Assembly: GCF_014190875.1 (NCBI RefSeq)
Contig: NZ_JACHVS010000001.1
Coordinates: forward strand, 682,001 to 746,000
DNA length: 64,000 nt
Direction: 5' to 3'
Source of the DNA: Paeniglutamicibacter cryotolerans
GTDB taxonomy: Bacteria > Actinomycetota > Actinomycetes > Actinomycetales > Micrococcaceae
In this document: positions 55,399 to 64,000 of the stretch, piece by piece
Layout: each line of letters opens with the position of its first letter
How positions within the stretch are numbered: position 1 is the first letter of the stretch
The notes under the pieces: model-generated
Told to the model about the DNA's origin: nothing
Database searches by the model: none
The model's input: the letters and a program-made list of their open reading frames with translations, nothing else
Program-made: the position numbers and the translations under genes

Positions 55399-55544
55399 GT
55401 AGTTTTCGCGAGAAATTTGCTGCCCAGCTGATCGCTCGGTGACGTCCCCTGAAGTACCTGACGAGACATATCCCAGGTCCCCGCTTTACCCGAACAGCCC
55501 CACATCGATGACGGGTCGGAGCATGGCCCACCGCAAGGTGGAAG

Positions 55545-56129
55545 TCAGCTCGGATCCTCCAGGTCAAACATGATTTCGTTGCGGCGTAAGAACCACGGCT
55601 TAAAGGGGGGATCGAACCTGGCGAAACGCGGTTCCCCCCTAGTGGTGAAACCCGCAGCACGAAGCGCAATCCGTAGATCTTGGAGGTGGCTCTGATAATT
55701 CGGCTGACTCCAGCGCCCGCTATAGCCCTTCACTGCCACCAGTCCCTCCTCAACCCTGCGCAAGTGCACGCGTGGGTTGGTGGGCACAGGAGCGCTTTCG
55801 AGCCGCAGCTGCTTCGGCAAGACGAACGCGACGCGGTATCGCCCGGTCCGGCCACCAGCTGACGAATCACCGATGCCCTGCTGGATGACGGGGGCCGTCA
55901 TCGCGATCTTTTCCGATGCTGCGGTCTGGACCACCGGCGCCGTCATGGCAATATCACGGGATAAGCGGTTCCCGCCGCCAATGTATCCAAACAGATCACG
56001 GAAAGCACGGTTTCCTGCATCCTCGAAACTGGCATCAACCAAAACTTCGGCTAGTAGATGTTCGGGATATCGGCGAATCTCAAACTCCGCACGACTTTGC
56101 TCCACGCGGTAGGGCTGCTGCTCCGTCAT
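55545..56129 (-). CDS. SOUL-family heme-binding protein
   Basis: 194 residues of the SOUL/HBP family. The central IAMTAPVVQ and IAMTAPVIQ duplication and YRVAFVLPKQ are characteristic. The N-terminus (YRVEQSRAEFEIRRYPEHLLAEV) is also typical. It binds heme in characterised members; the bacterial role is unsettled. It lies upstream of the pump gene on the same strand, 150 bases away. Confidence 0.9.
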   Translation of the reverse strand: MTEQQPYRVEQSRAEFEIRRYPEHLLAEVLVDASFEDAGNRAFRDLFGYIGGGNRLSRDIAMTAPVVQTAASEKIAMTAPVIQQGIGDSSAGGRTGRYRVAFVLPKQLRLESAPVPTNPRVHLRRVEEGLVAVKGYSGRWSQPNYQSHLQDLRIALRAAGFTTRGEPRFARFDPPFKPWFLRRNEIMFDLEDPS

Positions 56130-56360
56130 GCCCCCAAGCTACTCCGTTGCCTGCACTTTTTCCACGAGCCTTCAAGGAAGACACGTTAACGGACCGCCTC
56201 CCGCTCCGCGTTATCCTGGTTCGGCTCGCGGCATGAGAATCCGGGCACAAGGGCCGAGGTGTAGAACCCCGAAAAATACGACGATGACTCCGCGCAGCAA
56301 AGCTCGGGGCCCGCACCTTACTGGGGAAGATACGAGCCCCGCGGTTAGCGGCAGTGTCTA

Positions 56361-59300
56361 CTAGATGACCGAGTCGCTGAGGTGGTTCGGAGTGCCGAAG
56401 CGGTGCGCGGTGATGGAGATAGCCTGTTCGTGCAAGAATGTCAGCATTTCCACGCGGCCGGCTGCCACGACGTCGCCGGCGTAGATGGCGACGTCCGGCT
56501 TGCCGTTGGTGGCCTCGGCGGTCCCGGCGAGCGAGCCGCCGATCAGTCGGATGCGGGCCGCGGAGTCCGGTCCGGTCTTCGCCGCCAGTGCCTCGGCGCG
56601 ATGGGTCCATGCCGCCGCATCCTCGATGGACACGGAGACTCCGGCGCCGGTGATGGCGGCACGCAGAGCGGCCGGGATTTCAACGGCGGAGCTCAGCGCG
56701 ATGCGGGAACCGGCGGTGAGGCCGGCAGAGACGATACGGGCCATTTCGGCCAGACCGTGACCCGAGGTCTGCGCCTCGAAGCGCACGGTGACGTCCAGGG
56801 CGCGGTAACGGAACACATTGCGCTCGGCGTGCAGGTCGGAGACGTCCTTGGCCGTGTTGAACTCGTTGTTCCACACGACGGCGTCGGAGGCCAGCGCACG
56901 CTCGAGCCATGCGACATCCGGCTCGCCGATGCCGGCGGAGCGTGCCGCCTCAAGCATCGAGGTGTCGGAGCGGCCCAGGGCGGTGGTTGCCGCGGTGATC
57001 GGGGCATCCTTCCAGGAGCCCATGCCGACGAGGTAGTTCGGTCCGCCGGCCTTGGTGCCAGCACCGACCGCCGACTTCTTCCAGCCGCCGAACGGCTGGC
57101 GCTGCACGATGGCACCGGTGATGCCGCGGTTGATGTAGAGGTTGCCGGCCTGGATGTTCTCCAGCCAATGGGCCATCTCATCGGAATCCAGCGAGTGCAG
57201 GCCCGAGGTCAGGCCGTAGTCGATGTCGTTGACCATGGCTATGGCCTCTTCGAGGGTCTCCGCTGTCATGACGCCGAGGATCGGGCCGAAGTACTCGGTC
57301 AGGTGGAACTCGGAGCCGCGCTTGACGCCCGAGCGGATGCCCGGGCTCCACAGCTTGCCCGAATCGTCGAGCTTGGACGGCTCGAGCACCCACTTCTCAC
57401 CGCTGCCCAGCGTGGTCAGGCCGCGCAGCAGCTTGCCCTGTGCGGGTTCGATCACCGGGCCCATCTGGGTCTGCGGGTCCTGCGGGTAGCCGATCTTCAG
57501 CGAGTTGACGGCGTCGACCAGCTGGTTGTGGAAGCGTTTGGACTTCGCCACCGAGCCGACCATGATGACCAGCGAGGCGGCGGAGCACTTCTGTCCCGCG
57601 TGGCCGAAGGCCGACAGCGCGACGTCCTTGGCTGCCAGGTCCAGGTCCGCGTTCGGGGTGACGATGACGGCGTTCTTGCCGCTGGTCTCGGCCAGCATCG
57701 GCAGGTCCTTGCGGAACGAGCGGAACAGCTGAGCCGTCTCGTAGCCTCCAGTGAGAATCAGCCGGTCAACCGCCGGGTGCGAAACGAGTTCGGTGCCCAG
57801 TCCCTTTTCGGAGAGCTGGATAAACTGCAGCACATCGCGCGGCACGCCGGCTTCCCAGAGCGCCTCGATCATGACGGCACCGGAGCGGGCCGCCTGGCCC
57901 GCTGGCTTGATCACGACGGCCGAGCCTGCGGCAAGCGCGGACAAGGCCGAGCCGGCCGGGATGGCCACCGGGAAATTCCACGGCGGGGTCACGACGGTGA
58001 CCTTCGAGGGCACGAACACGGCGCCGTCGACGTTTTCCAGTTCCAAACCGCGCTGGGCGTAGTAGTGGGCGAAGTCGATGGCTTCGGAGACCTCGGGGTC
58101 GCCCTGGTCCAGGGTCTTGCCGCACTCGGAGCCCATGACCTCGAGCAGTTCGGCACGGCGTGCCTCCAAGGTGACACCGGCGCGGTGCAGGATCGCAGCA
58201 CGTGCCGCCGCGCCCATTTCCTGCCAACCGGCGGAAGCCGCGACGGCGGTATCCATGACGGCGTTCAGCTCGTCCTCCGTGGCCAGGGTGTGGGCTGCGA
58301 TGGTGTCGTTGCCCAGCGTCGAGCCGACCATCTTTTGCACGATGGCGCGGCCCCAGGCGCGGTTGCCCGGCAGGTCGGGGTCGGTGTCCGGGGTGTTCTC
58401 GAAGTCGGCGGTGCCGTCGGCCAGCGCGCTCAGCTTGGCCTCGATGGCGGCAGCATCGGGCTTCGTACGGTCCTGGATGCGGTGCGGTGCCGGGATGACG
58501 TTGCTCAAGGCGTTCAGCGAGTCCATGAAGCGGGCGCGTTCGCGCTCGAACAGTGCCTCGTTGGCCTCGAGCTCGAAGACTGCGGACATGAAGTTCTCCT
58601 GGCTCGCGCCCTCTTCAAGGCGGCGGATCAGGTAGGCGATGGCCACGTCGAACTCGCCCGGGTGGACGACCGGGGTGTAGAGCAGCAGCTCGCCGACGTC
58701 ACGGCGCACAGCCTCGGCCTGGCCGGTGGCCATGCCCAGCAGCATCTCGAATTCAATGCCGGCGGTGACGCCGCGGGACTTGGCCAGCAGCCAGGCCAGT
58801 GCGACGTCGAAGAGGTTGTGGCCGGCTATGCCGATGCGCACGTTTTCCACATGGCCCGGGCGCAGCGAGTACTCGAGCACCGACTTGTAGGAAGTGTCCG
58901 AATCCTGCTTGGAGTTGCAGGTCGCCACGGGCCAGCCGTGCAGGTTCGCCTCGACCTGTTCCATGGGCAGGTTGGCGCCCTTGACGACGCGGACCTTGAT
59001 CGACGCGCCACCGCGGGCCACGCGCTTGGCGGACCATTCCTGCAGGTGGATCATGGCGCTCAGGGCATCGGGCAGGTAGGCCTGCAGCACGATGCCGGCC
59101 TCGAGGTCCAGGAACTCGGGAAGGTCCAGGATCCGGGTGAAGACCGCAATGGTCAGGTCCAGGTCCTTGTATTCCTCCATGTCCAGGTTGATGAACTTCT
59201 GCTTCGGCGTGGCCTGGGCGGCGACGGCGTACAGCGGAATCAGCTTGTCCACGATGTGGCCAACGGCCTCGTCGAAGGCCCAGTGGTTGTGCGGTGCAAC

Positions 59301-59900
59301 GGTCGAGGAAACCTTGATCGAGACGTAGTCGACATCGTCGCGGGCGAGCAGCTTGTGGGTGCCCTCCAGGCGGCGCGCGGCCTCCCCCTCGCCGAGGATG
59401 GCCTCGCCGAGCAGGTTGATGTTGAGGTCGATCCCGTCCTTCTTGATCTTCTTGATCGAGGCGCCGAGCTTGGCATCAGTGGCGTCGATAATCAGGTGGC
59501 CGACCATTTCGCGCAGCACGCGGCGGGCGATCGGCACGACGATGCCGGGAAGGATCGGGGCCATGGTGCCGCCGAGGGCGACCGCAGACTTCATATACCA
59601 GGGCAGGAAGGAGGGGACCTTCGGGGCCAGGGCCTTGAGATTGCGCGCAGCAACCTTCAAGTCCTCGGGGCGAATCACGCCGTCAACGAAGCCGACCGTG
59701 AAGTCCAGGCCATTGGGGTCCTTCAGGACGCCTGCCAGCTGGGCGGCGGACGCGTCAACCGGGACCTTTGCACCTTCGGTGAGCCAGTGCCGAACAAGCG
59801 TGACCGCCTCGTCGGCGAGCTCCTGCGGGGTGGTCATGGGGGTGCCATCTGCGTGCAGGGCGGGGGCGAGGGTGCGGGCCTGCACCGGTGATTGTGACAC
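56361..59900 (-). CDS. putA: Bifunctional proline dehydrogenase / delta-1-pyrroline-5-carboxylate dehydrogenase
   Basis: 1179 residues. The proline dehydrogenase barrel occupies about residues 100-450 (EFEMLLGMATG, and YLIRRLEEGASQENF near its end). The aldehyde dehydrogenase part, about 530-1010, shows PPWNFPVAIPAGSALSAL, the glutamate in LAETSGKNAVI and the catalytic cysteine in GHAGQKCSA. Together they convert proline to glutamate. The start is a GTG at 59900 with AGGAG upstream. No N-terminal DNA-binding domain is present, so regulation falls to the divergent LysR gene. The last ~150 residues form a C-terminal extension. Confidence 0.93.
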   Translation of the reverse strand: MSQSPVQARTLAPALHADGTPMTTPQELADEAVTLVRHWLTEGAKVPVDASAAQLAGVLKDPNGLDFTVGFVDGVIRPEDLKVAARNLKALAPKVPSFLPWYMKSAVALGGTMAPILPGIVVPIARRVLREMVGHLIIDATDAKLGASIKKIKKDGIDLNINLLGEAILGEGEAARRLEGTHKLLARDDVDYVSIKVSSTVAPHNHWAFDEAVGHIVDKLIPLYAVAAQATPKQKFINLDMEEYKDLDLTIAVFTRILDLPEFLDLEAGIVLQAYLPDALSAMIHLQEWSAKRVARGGASIKVRVVKGANLPMEQVEANLHGWPVATCNSKQDSDTSYKSVLEYSLRPGHVENVRIGIAGHNLFDVALAWLLAKSRGVTAGIEFEMLLGMATGQAEAVRRDVGELLLYTPVVHPGEFDVAIAYLIRRLEEGASQENFMSAVFELEANEALFERERARFMDSLNALSNVIPAPHRIQDRTKPDAAAIEAKLSALADGTADFENTPDTDPDLPGNRAWGRAIVQKMVGSTLGNDTIAAHTLATEDELNAVMDTAVAASAGWQEMGAAARAAILHRAGVTLEARRAELLEVMGSECGKTLDQGDPEVSEAIDFAHYYAQRGLELENVDGAVFVPSKVTVVTPPWNFPVAIPAGSALSALAAGSAVVIKPAGQAARSGAVMIEALWEAGVPRDVLQFIQLSEKGLGTELVSHPAVDRLILTGGYETAQLFRSFRKDLPMLAETSGKNAVIVTPNADLDLAAKDVALSAFGHAGQKCSAASLVIMVGSVAKSKRFHNQLVDAVNSLKIGYPQDPQTQMGPVIEPAQGKLLRGLTTLGSGEKWVLEPSKLDDSGKLWSPGIRSGVKRGSEFHLTEYFGPILGVMTAETLEEAIAMVNDIDYGLTSGLHSLDSDEMAHWLENIQAGNLYINRGITGAIVQRQPFGGWKKSAVGAGTKAGGPNYLVGMGSWKDAPITAATTALGRSDTSMLEAARSAGIGEPDVAWLERALASDAVVWNNEFNTAKDVSDLHAERNVFRYRALDVTVRFEAQTSGHGLAEMARIVSAGLTAGSRIALSSAVEIPAALRAAITGAGVSVSIEDAAAWTHRAEALAAKTGPDSAARIRLIGGSLAGTAEATNGKPDVAIYAGDVVAAGRVEMLTFLHEQAISITAHRFGTPNHLSDSVI

Positions 59901-60022
59901 TGCTCTTCTTCTCCTACAAAGCGATGAGGGGTAGGGGCGTACCCGCCGGGCTGCTGAACGGCAGGGCGCAGTCGGGTTCAGGAATCAGTATGGAGGTTGC
60001 GATGCCTTAAGCAAAAGCGTAC

Positions 60023-60055
60023 TTTTCCGATGCTTTTACTTCGGGTTTTCCGATG
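60023..60055. promoter_or_regulatory. Direct repeats in the putA-lysR intergenic region
   Basis: TTTTCCGATG occurs at 60023-60032 and again at 60046-60055, 23 bases apart. AAGCAAAAGC lies just upstream. The repeats sit between the divergent putA and LysR starts and are likely LysR binding determinants. Confidence 0.5.
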
Positions 60056-60109
60056 TATTCTGAAGGTGTTCCAGGCCACTGCCGCACCCCGAGGAAAAGG
60101 CACCCCACA

Positions 60110-61042
60110 ATGCTTGAAATCCGCCGTTTACGCCTCCTGCGCGAACTGAGCATCCGCGGAACCATCGCCGAGGTCGCCGCCACCCTGAGCTACTCACCGT
60201 CATCGGTGTCACAACAGCTCGCCCTGCTTGAAAAGGAGGTTGGAGTGCCGTTGATGCGCAAGGTGGGCCGGAGGCTGGCCCTCACCCCGCAGGCAAACGT
60301 GCTCGTCGCCCACACCGAAGAGCTGCTTGACTCACTTGAGCGGGCCGAGGCCGCACTCTCCTCGACCATGCCGACCGTCTCCGGGACGGTGCGCCTGGCG
60401 GTATTCCAGACAGCCGTCCTCGCCCTGATGCCGCACGTGCTGCGCCAGCTGCGTGAGGAGCACCCGAAACTGCGCGTCGAGCTGGTCCAGCATGAGCCCG
60501 AAACGGCACTACACGAGACCTGGGCACGGGATTTCGACCTGGTAGTAGCGGAACAATACCCCGGACATGCGGCGCCCCACTATGCGGAGCTCGATCACGA
60601 GGAGCTGACCCATGACCCACTGCGGCTGGCCCTGCCGCTGCGCACCGAACAGGCCCCGGCCGAATTCCACCGGGTGGAATCCATTGCCCAGGCAGCAGGC
60701 CTGCCCTGGGTCATGGAGCCGCGCGGTGCGGCCTCACGGCACTGGGCGGAGCAGGTATGCAGGCTGGCCGGCTTCGAACCGGACGTGCGCTATCAGACGG
60801 CAGACCTGCAGGCGCATGTGCGGCTGGTGGAATCCGGTAATGCGGTAGCATTACTGCCGGACCTCGTCTGGGCCGCCCAGCCCAGGGACTTGCGCACGGT
60901 AGCGTTGCCCGGATTGCCGCAGCGCACCATCTTCACCGCAATGCGCCGCTCCAGTGCGCAAAACCCCGCCATCAGGGCGGTGCGGAGGGCACTGCAGGAC
61001 GAGGCCGGCGCACTACCCCGCGACATCGGTCAGGGGAGCTAG
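60110..61042 (+). CDS. LysR-family regulator of proline catabolism
   Basis: 310 residues. N-terminal HTH MLEIRRLRLLRELSIRGTIAEVAATLSYSPSSVSQQLALLE style, followed by a LysR effector domain. The start is the ATG at 60110 after GAGGAAAAGG; an upstream ATG at 60053 overlaps the direct repeat. It diverges from putA and precedes putP, as expected for a proline-responsive activator. The effector is inferred from position. Confidence 0.83.
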   Translation: MLEIRRLRLLRELSIRGTIAEVAATLSYSPSSVSQQLALLEKEVGVPLMRKVGRRLALTPQANVLVAHTEELLDSLERAEAALSSTMPTVSGTVRLAVFQTAVLALMPHVLRQLREEHPKLRVELVQHEPETALHETWARDFDLVVAEQYPGHAAPHYAELDHEELTHDPLRLALPLRTEQAPAEFHRVESIAQAAGLPWVMEPRGAASRHWAEQVCRLAGFEPDVRYQTADLQAHVRLVESGNAVALLPDLVWAAQPRDLRTVALPGLPQRTIFTAMRRSSAQNPAIRAVRRALQDEAGALPRDIGQGS

Positions 61043-61105
61043 GGAAAGTGCAGCAGGGGAGTGCCGGAAGGTTCCCCGGAAAAGGTAACAGAGGGATAAC
61101 GGAGC

Positions 61106-61121
61106 CGTGATTGCGATCACA
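61106..61121. promoter_or_regulatory. CRP/GlxR-like site upstream of putP
   Basis: CGTGATTGCGATCACA fits the CRP-family consensus TGTGA-N6-TCACA except for its first base. It lies 128 bases upstream of the putP start. Confidence 0.5.
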
Positions 61122-61248
61122 ATGGTGCCGCCTTTGATGCAATACTCGATAACCGTCCGCCAAGCGCTCCCTAGCGTGGGCACAACATTCCTCCGGTTCA
61201 GTGTCATAGCTCAACCCCCGCTGAACCCGAATAAGAACAAGGATTCCT

Positions 61249-62748
61249 ATGTCCGACCAAGCCTTCCAGCTGATCGCGATCGCTGTGTACCTGTGCGCGA
61301 TGCTCGCCATCGGCTACTTCGCATTCAAGCGCACCACCAACATCGACGATTACATGCTTGCCGACCGCGGGCTCAAGCCCGGCGTAGCGGCCCTGTCCGC
61401 CGGCGCCTCCGACATGTCCGGCTGGCTGCTCATGGGCCTGCCCGGCGCGATCTACCTCAACGGACTGATCTCCGCCTGGATCGCCATCGGCCTCACCATC
61501 GGCGCCTGGCTCAACTGGAAGTTCGTCGCTCCGCGACTGCGTTCCTACACGGAGGTGGCGCAGAACGCGATCACCATCCCAAGCTTCTTCGAAAAGCGGC
61601 TCAAGGACAATAGCCACGCACTGCGCATCAGCGCCGCTGTCATCATCCTGGCCTTCTTCACGTTCTACGTGTCCTCCGGCATGGTCGCCGCGGGCAAGTT
61701 CTTCGAGGCCTCCTTCGGCTGGGACTACTTCACCGGCATGTTCATGGTCGCCGGCATCACGCTGGTCTACACGATCTTCGGCGGCTTCCTCGGCGCAACG
61801 CTCACAGATGTGGCCCAGGGCCTGCTGATGTTTGCAGCATTGATTGCCGTGCCGATTGTCGCAGTGATCCAGATGGGAAACCTCGGCGACTTCAGCACCA
61901 AACTGACCGAGGTCAACCCCGACGCACTAAACCTCTTCTCCAGCTTCGGCGGGGACGCGAACTGGTTCATGGCCGCGATAGCGATCTTCTCCACCGCCGC
62001 CTGGGGCCTGGGCTACTTCGGCCAGCCGCACATCCTCGTGCGCTTCATGGCTCTGCGTTCCCCGGGAGAGGCAAAGACAGCCCGCCGGATCGGCATCGGT
62101 TGGATGATCCTCACCGCCGTCGGCGCCATCGCCACGGCACTGATCGGCATCGTCTACTTCGCCGAGTCCCCGTTGGACAAGTCCAGCTCGGAAACGGTCT
62201 TCCTGCTGCTGAGCCAAGTCTTCTTCCACCCGTTCGTCGCCGGACTGGTGCTGGCGGCGGTCCTGGCAGCGATCATGTCCACCATGTCCTCGCAACTGAT
62301 CGTCTGCTCCTCGGCCCTGGTCGAGGACCTCTACAACATCGTCGGACGCACTGCATCCCCGAAGAAGCAGGTCAACCTGGGACGTCTCGGCGTGCTGATC
62401 GTCGCCGTGGTCGCCGCGCTGATGGCCCTGAACCGGAACTCCAGCATCTTGGATCTGGTCGGCTTCGCCTGGGCCGGCTTCGGCGCCGCCTTCGGCCCGA
62501 TCGTGCTGCTGAGCCTGTACTGGCGCAAGCTCACCGCCACCGGCGCGCTGGCCGGCATGCTCACCGGTGCAGCCACCGTATTCATCTGGGGCAACATCGA
62601 TCCGTTGACCCAGAATATGTACGAGATCGTCCCCGGCTTCCTGCTGAACCTGCTCGTCACGGTCCTGGTCTCGCGGGCAACGTTCAAGGCAAACGAGGTC
62701 ATCGAGGACGAGTTCTCCATCATGGAGAAGCAGGTCGCCGGCGTCTAG
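61249..62748 (+). CDS. putP: Sodium/proline symporter
   Basis: 499 residues, the usual PutP size, with about 13 membrane helices of the sodium:solute symporter family. ALSAGASDMSGWLLMGLPGA (sodium/proline site in helix 2), GWLNWKFVAPRLR-like loop and LGYFGQPHILVRFMALRSP are diagnostic. It takes up proline with sodium for PutA. It lies downstream of the LysR gene with a 206-base gap containing a CRP-like site and so probably has its own promoter. Confidence 0.93.
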   Translation: MSDQAFQLIAIAVYLCAMLAIGYFAFKRTTNIDDYMLADRGLKPGVAALSAGASDMSGWLLMGLPGAIYLNGLISAWIAIGLTIGAWLNWKFVAPRLRSYTEVAQNAITIPSFFEKRLKDNSHALRISAAVIILAFFTFYVSSGMVAAGKFFEASFGWDYFTGMFMVAGITLVYTIFGGFLGATLTDVAQGLLMFAALIAVPIVAVIQMGNLGDFSTKLTEVNPDALNLFSSFGGDANWFMAAIAIFSTAAWGLGYFGQPHILVRFMALRSPGEAKTARRIGIGWMILTAVGAIATALIGIVYFAESPLDKSSSETVFLLLSQVFFHPFVAGLVLAAVLAAIMSTMSSQLIVCSSALVEDLYNIVGRTASPKKQVNLGRLGVLIVAVVAALMALNRNSSILDLVGFAWAGFGAAFGPIVLLSLYWRKLTATGALAGMLTGAATVFIWGNIDPLTQNMYEIVPGFLLNLLVTVLVSRATFKANEVIEDEFSIMEKQVAGV

Positions 62749-62763
62749 CCCGACCCGCTCCCC

Positions 62764-62812
62764 ACGGCGCCGTACCCGCATCCCTTCCGAAGGGATGCGG
62801 GTACGGCGCCGT
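62764..62812. terminator. Terminator of putP
   Basis: A perfect 23-base-pair stem (62764-62786 and 62790-62812) with a three-base loop, 16 bases after the putP stop. Confidence 0.92.
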
Positions 62813-62857
62813 TGCGCATCCAGCGCACTACCGGATACGGCGGGTACGCTGATTCCC

Positions 62858-64000
62858 ATGCCCGAACACACCGCCGCGCCAGCACCCGTCGAACCAGCCA
62901 AGCCAGAGGCCACGGACGACTTCACCACACGACGCCATGCCACGGCCTCCGGGCTGCGCTACACCTCGACCACCGGGCGCATGGTGCTGCGCCGTGAGGA
63001 GTCCACCGGGGGCAAGGCCGAGGGGCACCGGCCCAAGGCCGAAATCTTCCTGGTCTCCTACACAGCAGACCAGGCGCCAACCGAATCCCCCGCGGCGGTG
63101 AACGCCAAGCCGCGGGCCAAGAAGCACACGGACCCGGTTCCAGCGCCGTTACCCAACCCGCGCCCCGTCATCTTCGCTTTCAACGGCGGACCGGGCTCGG
63201 CCAGCGTCTGGCTGCACATGGGCCTGCTGGGCCCGCGCATCGTCGATTCGGGCGACGCCGGGAACATGACACCCGCGCCCTACGGCATCATCGATAACCC
63301 GGAAACCATCCTCGAGCACGCCGATCTGGTCATGATCGACCCGGTGAACACCGGATTCTCCCGCGTCGTCGACGGCGGCAAGGACGACGAGTTCCATTCC
63401 TTCATCGAGGACCGCGATCTGATCGCCGAGGTCATCCGGCTCTGGGTCACCCGCAACGAGCGCTGGCTCTCCCCCAAGTACCTCATCGGCGAAAGCTACG
63501 GCACGCTGCGCGCCGTGGCCGTGGCCCGACGCCTGTACGAGGCCTACGGCATGGCGGTCAACGGGCTGGGGTTGATCAGCACGGTGCTGAACATGTCCAC
63601 CCTGGACTTCGCCCCGGGCAATGACACCCCCTACGCGCTGCACCTGCCCACTTACGCCGCCATCGCCCACCACCACGGTCGCCACGGGAACCGGCCGCTT
63701 CAGGAAGTGGTTCGCGACGCCGAGGATTATGCCTCGGGCGACTACGTGCTGGCGCTGCATCTGGGCAACCGGATCTCCAAGCGCAAATACGACGCGGCGG
63801 TCAAGCACTTGGCGGAGCTGACCACACTGTCGGAGGCCTTCATCAGGCGCACCGACCTGCGTTGGGACTACATGGAATTCGCCACCGAGCTGCTGCGCGA
63901 AAAGGGGCTGATGGTCGGGCGCATCGACGGCCGCTTCACCGGGCGCCCGCCGCGGCTGCAGGAATCACACACCTGGGACGACCCCTCGCTGCGCGCCATC
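62858..64000 (+). CDS. Serine carboxypeptidase (peptidase S10), C-terminus beyond the window
   Basis: 381 codons are present and the frame is still open at 64000. Peptidase S10 features are FNGGPGSASVWLHMGLLGP (oxyanion hole) and the nucleophile elbow GESYGTLRA. The catalytic Asp and His lie beyond the edge. No signal peptide is evident: the N-terminus is Pro/Glu-rich, so the protein is probably cytoplasmic. The ATG at 62858 is the first in frame. The physiological substrate is unknown. Confidence 0.88.
   Translation, partial: MPEHTAAPAPVEPAKPEATDDFTTRRHATASGLRYTSTTGRMVLRREESTGGKAEGHRPKAEIFLVSYTADQAPTESPAAVNAKPRAKKHTDPVPAPLPNPRPVIFAFNGGPGSASVWLHMGLLGPRIVDSGDAGNMTPAPYGIIDNPETILEHADLVMIDPVNTGFSRVVDGGKDDEFHSFIEDRDLIAEVIRLWVTRNERWLSPKYLIGESYGTLRAVAVARRLYEAYGMAVNGLGLISTVLNMSTLDFAPGNDTPYALHLPTYAAIAHHHGRHGNRPLQEVVRDAEDYASGDYVLALHLGNRISKRKYDAAVKHLAELTTLSEAFIRRTDLRWDYMEFATELLREKGLMVGRIDGRFTGRPPRLQESHTWDDPSLRAI

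Noticed and set aside
56382..59891. 1169-codon plus-strand open frame opposite putA
   Set aside because: It is the exact antisense of putA, has no recognisable domain and a low-complexity Gly/Asp/Arg-rich composition. Long antisense frames are expected in high-GC DNA with strong third-position GC bias.

Overview
The window is high-GC actinobacterial DNA. Its gene content (PadR-type vanR, pcaHGBDC, fused PutA, NitT/TauT ABC transporters, GTG/TTG starts with good AGGAG-type ribosome binding sites) fits an Arthrobacter-like member of the Micrococcaceae. The genus is an inference, not something read from a marker gene.

Positions 1-22150 and 30330-35750 form a catabolic island for lignin-derived aromatics. 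On the left edge, a beta-ketoadipyl-CoA thiolase gene (pcaF-like, cut by the window) diverges from an acyl-CoA hydrolase and an IclR regulator. Next come vanBA (oxidative vanillate demethylase) with a divergent PadR regulator, a metF homologue, a substrate-binding lipoprotein diverging from a ligM/desA-type tetrahydrofolate-dependent O-demethylase, a glutathione-independent formaldehyde dehydrogenase, and a four-gene ABC importer. Five intergenic sites between these units share a palindrome with the core CTATR-NN-YATAG, which suggests one PadR regulon covering uptake, both demethylation chemistries and formaldehyde removal. From 15211 to 22153 lies a side-chain-shortening cluster: CoA ligase, a third substrate-binding protein, MaoC hydratase, acyl-CoA dehydrogenase, amidohydrolase, SDR and a divergent MarR regulator. 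It matches the logic of the phd/cou hydroxycinnamate pathways. A second shared motif, TTGAAAAARTCAA, lies in front of two of its units. The products of both routes would be protocatechuate or 4-hydroxybenzoate, which pobA-pcaHGBDC (30328-35696) takes to beta-ketoadipate.

Between the two aromatic blocks (22567-29910) are a DUF3592 membrane protein, a decayed LysR gene, an MFS carrier plus M20 amidohydrolase with a divergent Lrp/AsnC regulator, and a broken YtcJ-like amidohydrolase.

The region 35800-49800 is mixed accessory and housekeeping DNA: a cytidine/guanine-deaminase-like enzyme, an interrupted DUF4097 gene coupled to a PadR regulator, an MFS carrier, a membrane-anchored FMN glutamate-synthase-like protein, a thioesterase, a GH15 glucosidase, a LysR regulator diverging from an Fe(II)/2-oxoglutarate oxygenase of the HalD/BesD-like fold, a DUF2975-XRE module with indels in both genes, an FHA-domain protein with a small partner, and an internally deleted IS630-type element with recognisable ends.

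The region 50200-56130 holds a two-glycosyltransferase operon, converging with a DHA2-type efflux pump, and a SOUL heme-binding protein. From 56361 onward is proline catabolism (putA, divergent LysR, putP), and the right edge cuts a serine carboxypeptidase gene.

Six genes carry in-frame stops or frameshifts. Some lie at short homopolymers, so assembly error cannot be excluded without the reads.
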